In this document: positions 15,194 through 22,188 of the stretch, one piece after another
How the letters are laid out: each line of letters begins with the position of its first letter
How positions within the stretch are numbered: position 1 is the first letter of the stretch
Assembly (NCBI GenBank): GCA_041653615.1
Contig: JBAZEZ010000023.1
Location: 1-22,272, forward strand
Origin: JAHJUB01 sp041653615 [NCBI: Candidatus Ratteibacteria bacterium]
GTDB taxonomy: Bacteria > Ratteibacteria > UBA8468 > MWAK01
Length of the DNA stretch: 22,272 bases
Reading direction: 5' to 3'
Position numbers and translations under genes: made by a program
The notes under the pieces: model-generated
Databases searched by the model: none
The model's input: only the letters and a program-made list of their open reading frames with translations
What the model was told of the DNA's origin: nothing

Positions 15194-16227
15194 TGAATGT
15201 TCTGGGCGCAGGCATTGTATTTAATCGCGGCCGGGGGATTAGTTGTTTGGAAAATGCGCTCATAGAAAGATGGGTTGCTCCATCGGACTCGGTTTATGCG
15301 GTTAAACCGGAAATTATAAACGACCAAGTGGTTCTGAAAGATTCGCGGCGGGCGGATAAATTCAGTAAAATGGCGATTCTGGCTGCTTATGACGCCCTGG
15401 AAGACAGTGGTATTAAAGTGGATAAGAAATCTTTAGGTATTATTATGGCCACGGGATTTGGGCCGCACGCGACTACTTATCGTTTTCTGGACGATATCCT
15501 CGATTACGGAGACCGAAATGTTTCTCCCACAAGTTTTTCGCATTCGGTGCATAATGCCGCCGTTTCTTATATTGCTTCGGTCCTTAACGTAAACGGCCCG
15601 ACCATCACGCTTGCCCAGTTCGCCTTTTCTTTTCAGCAGGCGCTTATTCTTGCCAAGTCTTGGCTTAAAGAAGGAAGATGCGAATATGTTTTGGTAGGCG
15701 CCGTTGATGAATTAAGTAAAACCATGGAATATATCTTCAACCGTAAACTACGGGTCGCCGAAGACGGTAAGATTAAACCTTTCCGTTTTTTGCAAAATTC
15801 TGAGGCAGTTGCCGGAGAAGGGGCTGTATTTTTTCTGGTTACGAATGTCGATACCGGTAAGAGGTATTGCCGGTTTGAGAAAGTTTATTTCAATAAGGAT
15901 GTTTGCCGGGATTTGCCGGATATATATATTTTGGATAATGACGGCATAATAGAAGACGAGACAGCATACCGCAAAATATGTGCGGAGAAAAAACCTTTAA
16001 TCACCAGTTATACCCCTATTTTCGGCAGCATGATGACGGTAAGCGCTTTTAACTGCGCTGCGGCTTCGCTTATATTGAAAAATCAGATCTGTTATGCCAA
16101 CCCCGTACTAATTAATCCGTACAAGGTAAACATATGCGCCAACACGAAAAAAATGAAAATAGACAGCATCAACTGCGTAAGATATAATTGCAGCAAGGTT
16201 AATGCGGTGGTGGAATTAAAACGATAA
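15193..16227 (+). CDS. Cys-less ketosynthase-like protein, likely chain-length factor
   Basis: A 344-residue ketosynthase relative lacking the catalytic residues. The region SPTSFSHSVHNAA...GPTITLAQFAFSFQQAL matches the nucleophile-elbow segment of ketosynthases, but the active-site Cys is absent: an ungapped comparison with FabF puts Ala144 there, with Gln142 two positions before. No HGTGT motif occurs, and the GHTLGAAG segment is replaced by FGSMMTVSAFNCAA. It is therefore best seen as the non-catalytic partner (chain-length factor, KS-beta) of the ketosynthase at 14009-15193, with which it overlaps by one base. It is longer than the half-size protein at 10889. The last ~45 residues are rich in Cys, Asn and Lys and unlike typical ketosynthases. 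Confidence 0.83.
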   Translation: MNVLGAGIVFNRGRGISCLENALIERWVAPSDSVYAVKPEIINDQVVLKDSRRADKFSKMAILAAYDALEDSGIKVDKKSLGIIMATGFGPHATTYRFLDDILDYGDRNVSPTSFSHSVHNAAVSYIASVLNVNGPTITLAQFAFSFQQALILAKSWLKEGRCEYVLVGAVDELSKTMEYIFNRKLRVAEDGKIKPFRFLQNSEAVAGEGAVFFLVTNVDTGKRYCRFEKVYFNKDVCRDLPDIYILDNDGIIEDETAYRKICAEKKPLITSYTPIFGSMMTVSAFNCAAASLILKNQICYANPVLINPYKVNICANTKKMKIDSINCVRYNCSKVNAVVELKR

Positions 16228-16265
16228 ATCGATTCTGCGTTAGGCAATTAAGATAGCTATCCATA

Positions 16266-17126
16266 TTAAATAGCCGTTACCGCTATCGCCATTTTTTCCT
16301 TACGGAACGTTACTACGCTGAGCTTCTTTCCGGAAAATTGATGAAATTGCTGCAAACGGCCGCCGGAAAGTTCCACGTCTATCCTCTTACTGTCAGTATC
16401 CAATCCTACCACCACAATTTCTTTAGGAGAATAAACGATTCCGGTGCCCAGCGCCTTTCCAATCGCCTCTTTTGCGCACCACATTCTAACCAGCCATTCT
16501 TCGGCCTGCTTATCAAGACCGGCGGCAAGCCTGAATTCTTTTTCGGTAAAAGCGCCTTCCAAAAAATACTTCCTTAAAGGCCGAACTGGTTCGATATCGA
16601 TACCGACGCCGGTCGCCGTCTGGGATTCTCCGGCCAAAGCAACAGCTACTCCTTCCTTGTGTGCCAGCGAAAGCTTGATGGCGCCGGGTAACTTATTCGG
16701 CCAAATGACTGAGACTTCTGGTTTACCGCTCTGGTCATTATCGATAAGAATATCTACCGGGGAAATTTTAATATCATAGTGCTCTTTCAGGTAAAACCGA
16801 ACCGCGTCTTTAGCGACCAACCTGCCTAAAATCCGATGAACCCGATACTTTTTACTGCCGGATGAATACCAGGCCTCTTTTTCATTAAGGTTAAAAATTG
16901 AGTTTACCAGCGTATTCAGGCAGATTTTATGGGAGTCATCGAATATATCAAAAGGTAATTCAGCCAGATATGCGCAGACAAAACTACCTTCGCTGGATAA
17001 AGACCGAGAAACCTCAGGCAAAAAGGAACTTAAGAACTGATTAGCTGTCTTCATGGTGGGTAATTCTACCTTAATATTGCCTATTTTTTCAATACTAAGA
17101 TAGAAATTTGTATGGACGAATGTCAT
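16266..17126 (-). CDS. Sfp-type 4'-phosphopantetheinyl transferase
   Basis: A 286-residue member of the Sfp/Gsp group, transferring the phosphopantetheine arm from CoA to the carrier-protein serine. Motifs: SLAH (153-156), GVGIDIEPV (173-181) with metal ligands Asp177 and Glu179, and WCAKEAIGKALG (216-227) with Glu220 and Lys224. The start at 17126 has only a weak GGA upstream; an alternative ATG at 17054 would remove 24 residues without touching known motifs. It is convergent with the polyene operon, 38 bp apart, and most likely activates the ACP at 13727-14008. It is divergent from the PIG-L gene with only 25 bp between the start codons. Confidence 0.9.
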   Translation of the reverse strand: MTFVHTNFYLSIEKIGNIKVELPTMKTANQFLSSFLPEVSRSLSSEGSFVCAYLAELPFDIFDDSHKICLNTLVNSIFNLNEKEAWYSSGSKKYRVHRILGRLVAKDAVRFYLKEHYDIKISPVDILIDNDQSGKPEVSVIWPNKLPGAIKLSLAHKEGVAVALAGESQTATGVGIDIEPVRPLRKYFLEGAFTEKEFRLAAGLDKQAEEWLVRMWCAKEAIGKALGTGIVYSPKEIVVVGLDTDSKRIDVELSGGRLQQFHQFSGKKLSVVTFRKEKMAIAVTAI

Positions 17127-17151
17127 TTTTCCGTCTATAATATAAATAAGA

Positions 17152-18681
17152 ATGAATGAACAAAGAAAAAACCCAAAGGGTGAAAGTAAAAACGGCTATT
17201 CCGGCCTCACTGAAGTACAATTTACCCCACAAGACCGTATCCTGATCTTCGCTCCACATCCGGATGACGAAGTTCTTGGATGCGGAGGAATTATTCAATC
17301 CGCGTTAAAAATGCGCCTGCCGATAAATCTGGTCTTTTTTACCTACGGCGACAGTAATAAATGGTCGTTTGTTTTATACCGAAAACGACCGATAAGTCTG
17401 CCTAAAAACTTTCGAAATATCGGGTTAATTCGTTACAAAGAAACCATTAAATCGGCTAAAATCTTGGGACTTTCACCGCAACAACTGATATTTTTGGGTT
17501 ATCCTGACTTTGGTACGCTAAAAATATGGAATGCATATTGGGACAGGGAGCTATCATTCCGGAGCACGCTTACCGGGGCAAGCGCGGTTTCTTATGAAAA
17601 CGCGTTCAGAACCGGCGCGCCTTACAAGGGAGAGGAAATACTTCGGGATATAAAGGTAATTATAAACGAATTTCAACCTACGAAAGTATTTATTCCGCAT
17701 CCGGCCGATCACAGTCCAGACCACCAAGCTCTCTATCTTTTTACCCGTGTTGCCCTCTGGGATTTGGAGAAAAACATCGAACCGGAGGTCTATCCCTACT
17801 TAGTCCACTATAAAGAATGGCCCGCACCCCGGGGTTATCACAAAGATGAATCGTTAAAAGCACCAACAGCCATGGAACAACAAATTCTATGGCAGGTTCA
17901 TTATTTGAAATCAGAAGAGGTTGAGCTAAATCACAAAGCGCTCAAGGCCCATCGGTCGCAGTATATCTCTAATGCCAAACATCTCCTTTCCTTTGTCAGA
18001 AATAACGAACTCTTTGGAGACTTTCCTACAATTGAATTACATCCTGGAAAAGTACTCCAATTCTCATATAATCAAACAGAGGAATTTAAAAATGCGACGG
18101 AGGAACCGGTAGGTTCTGGAAACAAGGTGTCTGTTGGTATTAAAAAGAAGTTTATAAAAGTTGGGGAAAACTCTTTGGCTTTTTTCGTAAAATTACCTCG
18201 ATTTCTGGGAAAGGAAACAGGAATTTCGATATATGCCTTTGGTCGTCGCGCAGACCAACCGTTTTCGAATAAGCCGAAACTACACATCAAATTTGGTGAA
18301 AGGATGTTTGTTGGGATTGAAACGGAATTTATAAAGCTTAAGGACAAATCTTTGGTTTTTTCCGTAAAACTATCCCGGTCCCTGACAAAAGAAACAGAAG
18401 TCGCGATATGTGTTTTTGGTTATCGCGCAGACCAACCGTTTTTGAATATGCCAAAACTCCATATCAAATTTAGTGAGTTCGGACACACCGTAACAGACAG
18501 GAACCATTTATTGCCACCAGATACCGTCCAAGTGATTCGGGAAACAAGGCAACTTACGCTTGAGGTGCCGTTGAAAGCGTTGGGGAATCCCCAAAAAATT
18601 TTTACCAGCGTCCGGACATATCTTGTTGGCGACATCCCGTTGGACTGGTTCCCATGGCGAATAATGGAGATTAATATTTAG
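17152..18681 (+). CDS. PIG-L/LmbE-family deacetylase with duplicated C-terminal module
   Basis: A 509-residue protein. Residues ~25-290 form a PIG-L/LmbE zinc-dependent N-deacetylase domain with APHPDDE (34-40) and the later ligand motif PHPADHSPDHQ (~181-191); such enzymes usually deacetylate N-acetylglucosamine-type groups. No signal peptide is seen. From ~325 two 59-residue units follow back to back (about 325-383 and 384-442), each with a VGI..(K/E)FIK start, KLxRxLxKET, and RADQPFxNxPKLHIKF, followed by ~65 residues of unassigned, probably beta-rich sequence. The domain is not typical of LmbE proteins and may bind carbohydrate or partner. Divergent from the PPTase gene; no visible functional link to the polyene genes apart from position. 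Confidence 0.82.
   Translation: MNEQRKNPKGESKNGYSGLTEVQFTPQDRILIFAPHPDDEVLGCGGIIQSALKMRLPINLVFFTYGDSNKWSFVLYRKRPISLPKNFRNIGLIRYKETIKSAKILGLSPQQLIFLGYPDFGTLKIWNAYWDRELSFRSTLTGASAVSYENAFRTGAPYKGEEILRDIKVIINEFQPTKVFIPHPADHSPDHQALYLFTRVALWDLEKNIEPEVYPYLVHYKEWPAPRGYHKDESLKAPTAMEQQILWQVHYLKSEEVELNHKALKAHRSQYISNAKHLLSFVRNNELFGDFPTIELHPGKVLQFSYNQTEEFKNATEEPVGSGNKVSVGIKKKFIKVGENSLAFFVKLPRFLGKETGISIYAFGRRADQPFSNKPKLHIKFGERMFVGIETEFIKLKDKSLVFSVKLSRSLTKETEVAICVFGYRADQPFLNMPKLHIKFSEFGHTVTDRNHLLPPDTVQVIRETRQLTLEVPLKALGNPQKIFTSVRTYLVGDIPLDWFPWRIMEINI
18122..18475 (+). repeat. 177-bp tandem duplication within the PIG-L gene
   Basis: Two in-frame units of 177 bp (about 18122-18298 and 18299-18475). Anchors: TTGG at 18134 and 18311, and the identical 18-mer CGCGCAGACCAACCGTTT at 18247 and 18424, each exactly 177 bp apart. 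The shared DNA stretches indicate a fairly recent duplication of a 59-residue module. Confidence 0.85.
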
Positions 18682-18747
18682 AAATATACAACTTCAGTAC
18701 TGTTTTTTGGTTTAACCCATTTCCTGTACCATCCTGATTAGAGTGTG

Positions 18748-18912
18748 TCACTTATTGCCAATCAAGAAATAGAGTACCATGCCTAAAACAGGTAAAACGA
18801 GTATCAGGATAATCCACAATGCTTTTTTGCCTGTATCCATAGAACTTTTCAGGACATCAACAATGGCGATAATGTCCAGAATTAGCACGAAAAGCCCTAA
18901 TATTCCTCCCAT
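18748..18912 (-). CDS. PLDc_N-type small membrane protein
   Basis: A 54-residue protein with an excellent GGAGG ribosome binding site 4 nt before the ATG (18912). It has two hydrophobic helices, GLFVLILDIIAIVDVL and ALWIILILVLPVLGMVLYF, joined by a short polar loop (KSSMDTGKK), and ends in LIGNK. This two-helix layout with W(I/L)(I/L)..(L)P..G...Y...G is characteristic of the phospholipase D N-terminal (PLDc_N) family of stand-alone inner-membrane proteins. The function of these short proteins is not known. It lies just downstream of the terminator of the OmpA-family gene on the same strand. Confidence 0.82.
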   Translation of the reverse strand: MGGILGLFVLILDIIAIVDVLKSSMDTGKKALWIILILVLPVLGMVLYFLIGNK

Positions 18913-18948
18913 AACCCCTCCTTTTTCCGGTTTTTTTCTTCACCATAA

Positions 18949-18990
18949 ATAAAAGGGCCCTACCCAAAATGGCGGACAGGGCCCTTTATT
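18949..18990 (-). terminator. Rho-independent terminator of the OmpA-family gene
   Basis: A 10-bp perfect stem, AAAGGGCCCT (18952-18961) pairing with AGGGCCCTTT (18978-18987), around a 16-nt loop, begins 14 bp after the OmpA-family stop codon. Read on the minus strand the stem is followed by TTTTATTTAT, a moderate U-tract. The stem is partly symmetrical and could also act in the other direction. Confidence 0.75.
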
Positions 18991-19003
18991 CGGTTCTGTT
19001 GTT

Positions 19004-20125
19004 TTACTCGAAGATTATCTCAAAATGAACCTTTCGGGCAAAAGGCCAGGAGGATTCAACCGCCTCCAACTCACCCATCGGCTTTACGGTAAGGATATTT
19101 TCCGATATTCCCGCCGTAACTAGGTAATCCTTGACTGCGACCGCCCGGCGTTCGGACAATGCAAGGTTGTATTCATCGGTGCCTTCAGGCGAGGCGTAGC
19201 CGACCAAAATCGCCGTTAGTTTCGGGTATTCCTTTAATACCTTCGCGTTTTGGTCCAAAATTCCCCGGTTGAAGGGCCCTAATTCTGAGCTGTCATAAGG
19301 AAAATAGACATCCTGAACATTAACAGCGAGCGGCTTTTCTACTGTATTGTCTACTATTTTATCTACGTATACTGTTTTCTCAACAACTTTTTCGACAATT
19401 TTATCAACCGGTACTTCCACTATCTTTTCCACAATCCGGTCAACCGGCTTTTCTACTATTTTATCTACGTATACCGTCTTTTCAACCGGTTCGGGCACAA
19501 CTACTTCCCGGATAGGAGCCGTGGTGGACTTACCGCCAAACGCAATGGATATTCCGATGGTGGCGCTGATATTATTGTAGTCCTCCTGAACAACTTCACC
19601 GATTACATTATCTCTTAGATCGAACCTGACGGCGACGTTTTCCGCCAGCCAGTATTTCGCTCCTATGCCAAAATTCAAAGCAGGCATGTCCCCATCCGAT
19701 ATGTTCGGATTATAGGCGGCGCCTCCGACACCAAGAACGACAAAAGGGGTAAACTTACTGTCAGGCATGAAGTGATAAAGCGCGTCGAGATGATAAGCGT
19801 AAAGCTCCACGTCATCCGTGGGGCTTCGAAACCGTCCTTCCTTGGCGCCGATTATTGATGTATCATCAACGTTGGTGCTGATATATTCCAGAGCGGCTTC
19901 CAGGCCAAAATGCTTCGTAAAGTTGTAGCCCAGCCGGGCGCCGTATACCAGGTTGTTTTCCAGATTTTGGGTATCTTCGAACCAATTGTAACCCACGAAC
20001 GGACTTAATTCAAAGCTTCCTGCTTTTATCTCCGCGCCGACAGATGAGGGAAAAAGAAAGACAGAGGCGAACAACATCATCGCCATTGTCCCGATAACCG
20101 AAACGACTAAAAATACCTTTTTCAT
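19004..20125 (-). CDS. OmpA-family outer-membrane protein with repeat linker
   Basis: A 373-residue outer-membrane anchor protein. A signal peptide (1-31, ending SSVGA) precedes a beta-barrel of the OmpA/OmpX type (~32-197, PFVGYNWFED ... IGISIAFGG). A charged linker (~205-265) is built from repeats such as EKTVYVDKIVEK and PVDKIVEK. The C-terminal OmpA domain (~270-373) has VYFPYDSSEL and GYASPEGTDEYNLALSERRA, the peptidoglycan-binding pattern, with Ser where many homologues have Asp after Thr/Ala. AGGAGG lies 6-7 nt before the ATG. It follows the ice-binding-like gene on the same strand after a 90-bp gap that contains a long hairpin. It likely links the outer membrane to the cell wall. Confidence 0.9.
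   Translation of the reverse strand: MKKVFLVVSVIGTMAMMLFASVFLFPSSVGAEIKAGSFELSPFVGYNWFEDTQNLENNLVYGARLGYNFTKHFGLEAALEYISTNVDDTSIIGAKEGRFRSPTDDVELYAYHLDALYHFMPDSKFTPFVVLGVGGAAYNPNISDGDMPALNFGIGAKYWLAENVAVRFDLRDNVIGEVVQEDYNNISATIGISIAFGGKSTTAPIREVVVPEPVEKTVYVDKIVEKPVDRIVEKIVEVPVDKIVEKVVEKTVYVDKIVDNTVEKPLAVNVQDVYFPYDSSELGPFNRGILDQNAKVLKEYPKLTAILVGYASPEGTDEYNLALSERRAVAVKDYLVTAGISENILTVKPMGELEAVESSWPFARKVHFEIIFE
19335..19495 (-). repeat. Val-Asp-Lys/Val-Glu-Lys repeat linker of the OmpA-family gene
   Basis: The linker contains near-identical copies of a 30-40-bp unit: CTACTATTTTATCTACGTAT occurs at 19351 and again at 19453, 102 bp apart, with shorter degenerate copies between. Residues 211-264 read as alternating VEK and VDK triplets spaced by I/V/P. 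Such repeats can expand or shrink by slippage and set the distance between the barrel and the cell wall. Confidence 0.75.
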
Positions 20126-20165
20126 CTGAAACCTCCTTATTTGTTCCTGCCTTTTTGGTTCTTGG

Positions 20166-20200
20166 AAGGAGAGACAGGCTGATTCAGCCTGTCTCTCCTT
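20166..20200 (-). terminator. 17-bp perfect hairpin between the ice-binding-like and OmpA genes
   Basis: AAGGAGAGACAGGCTGA (20166-20182) is the exact inverse complement of 20184-20200, with one base between them; the closing loop would be 3-5 nt. It starts 16 bp after the stop codon of the ice-binding-like gene and most likely ends its transcript. On the minus strand it lacks a good U-tract (CTCTCCTTCC), while on the plus strand it is followed by TTTTT, so the direction is uncertain. It could also be a processing or stability element. Confidence 0.6.
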
Positions 20201-20215
20201 TTTCTGCTGAATACC

Positions 20216-22087
20216 TTACGGAGCAGGAACGTTAACCGTGTTGTTCAACAAAGTAATAGCGCCAGCTCCGCTCGCTCCACTCAACAGTCTGCCGTTTATC
20301 GTGACGTCAGTACCAACCGAGATATCGATGCTAGCCAGTACGTTTCCGTTGAAGGTAGTACCCGTTCCTCCTATGGTCGCACTCGAGCCAACAATCCAAA
20401 ACACGTTCTTGGCCTGAGCGCCGCCAGCCAGCAAAACATTGCCGGTCGTAGTAGCGGTAGTCAGTGTGGAAGAAGGCATCTGGAAGACCCAGACGGCCTT
20501 CGGGTTGCCCCCGGCATTGAGAGTGAGCGGGGTATCTATTTCCATCGAACTACCAGATGTGTAAGTACCCGGAGGAAGAGTACCCGCTCCGTAAGGATTA
20601 TCTACAGGTCCAGCCCACAAACCAAGGTCCGAAGTAGGCGTGTCTATTCCCGGCGGTAGGTCTCTGCCGAAGATAAACGCGGCCGTCAGGTCGGTTTGAG
20701 CCTGCAGAGCCACGCCGGCAACAGGAACGTCATTAACGTATATCGTGCCGTTAACCATTGCCGGAGTTAATCCAGTATGGTCCGTGCCTTCGCGCAATGC
20801 AACATCACCATTTATCATAGTGGCGGCACCGGAGTTGGAAATCGAGTCTCTTGCCACAATTCCGAAAGCGCCGGCTGAACCAAGGTCTATTGCGCCCTGG
20901 GCAAGTTCCGTATCCGTGCCGGTCCAGAAATTCCATGGATCCGGTACCGGTGTAATTTGAGGTACCACCAGGGTATCGCCGTCCAGGTCCTCAACCATAT
21001 TGGTAATCGTGGCGATATAATGGGTATTTTCCAGGAGGTCGCTGTCCGGGGTGAAGGTCGCAATGGTAGTATCAGCATTGGTGACGAACGCGATTGTTCC
21101 CAGCACAGTATCCCCGGTGTCAAATTCGTTCACGATAAAGGTTACGCCCGCGATGATGGTGGCCGGGTTCATCGGTTCGCTGAAGGTTGCGCTGACCGCG
21201 TGGTTAATCGCCACCGGTGTGTCACCCTCGGTATCATCCACTGGGTCTGTAAAGGTAATCGTGGGAGCAGTATTATCCGGGGTCGTACCAACCGTAAAGC
21301 TCCATGAATCCGGTACCGGAGAAATTTGAGGTACGTCCAACGCATTACCTGCCAGGTCCTTGGCCCCGACTGTAATTAGGGCGGTATAGACCCCCGCGGC
21401 AAGATTTGTGTCTGCTTCAAGACTGTCAATCGGCGTGAAGACCGCAGTGGTACCGGCGTACTCCACCCTGCCTGAGACCACACCGCTAGGACCTATTAAT
21501 GTAAAGGTTGTTGTGTCAATAGTCGTCGGGTCCATCACCTCGCTGAAAATGGCCGTGATTTTCTGGTTGGGCGCCACATTTGTATCACCATCCGCAGGGT
21601 CTGTGATGGTAATCCAGGGAAGGGTTTCATCCGTGGTCACACCGGTGGTAAAGGTCCAGACATAGTTGCTTGCCAGTGCATTGCCGATATCATCCTGGGC
21701 CGCGGTGGTAATTGTGGCGGTATATAAGGTTGTGTCCGAAAGATCGCTGTCCGGTGTGAAGAGCGCAGTAGTGTCGGAGTAAGAGACCGTGCCGGAAACA
21801 GGCGTCGAGCCAGGTCCGGTCACCGTAAAGGTTGTAGCCGGAGACACGATGGTCGCCGGGTCCATCACCTCGCTGAAAGTTGCCGTAATTTTACTGTTGA
21901 GCGGTACATTCGTGGCGCCATTAATAGGGTTGGTGGAAATCACGGTGGGTGGGGTGGTGTCTGTAATGATCAATTCTTCTCCCCCTCCATCCCAAATTGA
22001 GGTTCCGTTGCCACCGCATCCGGCCATAAAACCGGCCAGACCGACCAGAAGCAATCCCACAAAACATCTTCTAAAAATCTTTTCCAT
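20216..22087 (-). CDS. Ice-binding-like (DUF3494) lipoprotein with three Ig-like domains
   Basis: A 623-residue exported lipoprotein with lipobox MAGC at Cys24. Three SbsA/Big_5-type Ig-like domains follow (about 45-150, 155-266, 272-387), each with PxxGxxxVxxNxKIxAxFSExMDPxTI-like beginnings, a TTxxFTPDSDL middle and a SWSFTxGT or TFTTG end. The C-terminal ~225 residues match the DUF3494 beta-solenoid: LGSAGAFGIVARDSISNSG, then INGDVAL, LTAAF, PPGTYTSGSS, WVFQMPSSTL and NVFWIVGSSATIGGTGTTFNGNVLA. Some DUF3494 proteins bind ice; many others have unknown surface roles, so ice binding is not shown. GGGAGG lies 8 nt before the ATG. It is probably held at the cell surface or the outer membrane, with the Ig-like domains as a stalk. 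Confidence 0.9.
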   Translation of the reverse strand: MEKIFRRCFVGLLLVGLAGFMAGCGGNGTSIWDGGGEELIITDTTPPTVISTNPINGATNVPLNSKITATFSEVMDPATIVSPATTFTVTGPGSTPVSGTVSYSDTTALFTPDSDLSDTTLYTATITTAAQDDIGNALASNYVWTFTTGVTTDETLPWITITDPADGDTNVAPNQKITAIFSEVMDPTTIDTTTFTLIGPSGVVSGRVEYAGTTAVFTPIDSLEADTNLAAGVYTALITVGAKDLAGNALDVPQISPVPDSWSFTVGTTPDNTAPTITFTDPVDDTEGDTPVAINHAVSATFSEPMNPATIIAGVTFIVNEFDTGDTVLGTIAFVTNADTTIATFTPDSDLLENTHYIATITNMVEDLDGDTLVVPQITPVPDPWNFWTGTDTELAQGAIDLGSAGAFGIVARDSISNSGAATMINGDVALREGTDHTGLTPAMVNGTIYVNDVPVAGVALQAQTDLTAAFIFGRDLPPGIDTPTSDLGLWAGPVDNPYGAGTLPPGTYTSGSSMEIDTPLTLNAGGNPKAVWVFQMPSSTLTTATTTGNVLLAGGAQAKNVFWIVGSSATIGGTGTTFNGNVLASIDISVGTDVTINGRLLSGASGAGAITLLNNTVNVPAP

Positions 22088-22115
22088 TTCTTTTCCCTCC
22101 CTTTTTAATCCTTAA

Positions 22116-22143
22116 ATTCTACTTTAAGCAGCATTAACATCAA
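22116..22143 (-). promoter_or_regulatory. Candidate promoter of the ice-binding-like gene
   Basis: On the minus strand TTGATG (22143-22138), 16 nt, then TAGAAT (22121-22116), giving a leader of about 20 nt before the ribosome binding site. The -10 region lies between the arms of a CTTAAA-TTTAAG inverted repeat (22111-22128). A second, perfect 12-bp palindrome, TTCACGCGTGAA, lies upstream at 22163-22174. Either could be an operator; both are short enough to be chance. Confidence 0.4.
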
Positions 22144-22188
22144 TCTTTTCCGTTTTTCCACTTTCACGCGTGAACACTTCAAGGTTGT

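Noticed and set aside
16252-16261. GATAGCTATC palindrome between the operon and the PPTase gene, as a terminator or operator
   Set aside because: A 10-bp palindrome with no loop and no T-run is expected by chance, and nothing else supports a function.
18695-18708. CAGTACTG followed by six T bases after the PIG-L gene, as a terminator
   Set aside because: The palindrome allows only a 2-3 bp stem with a minimal loop, too weak for a terminator, although it could be a degenerate one.
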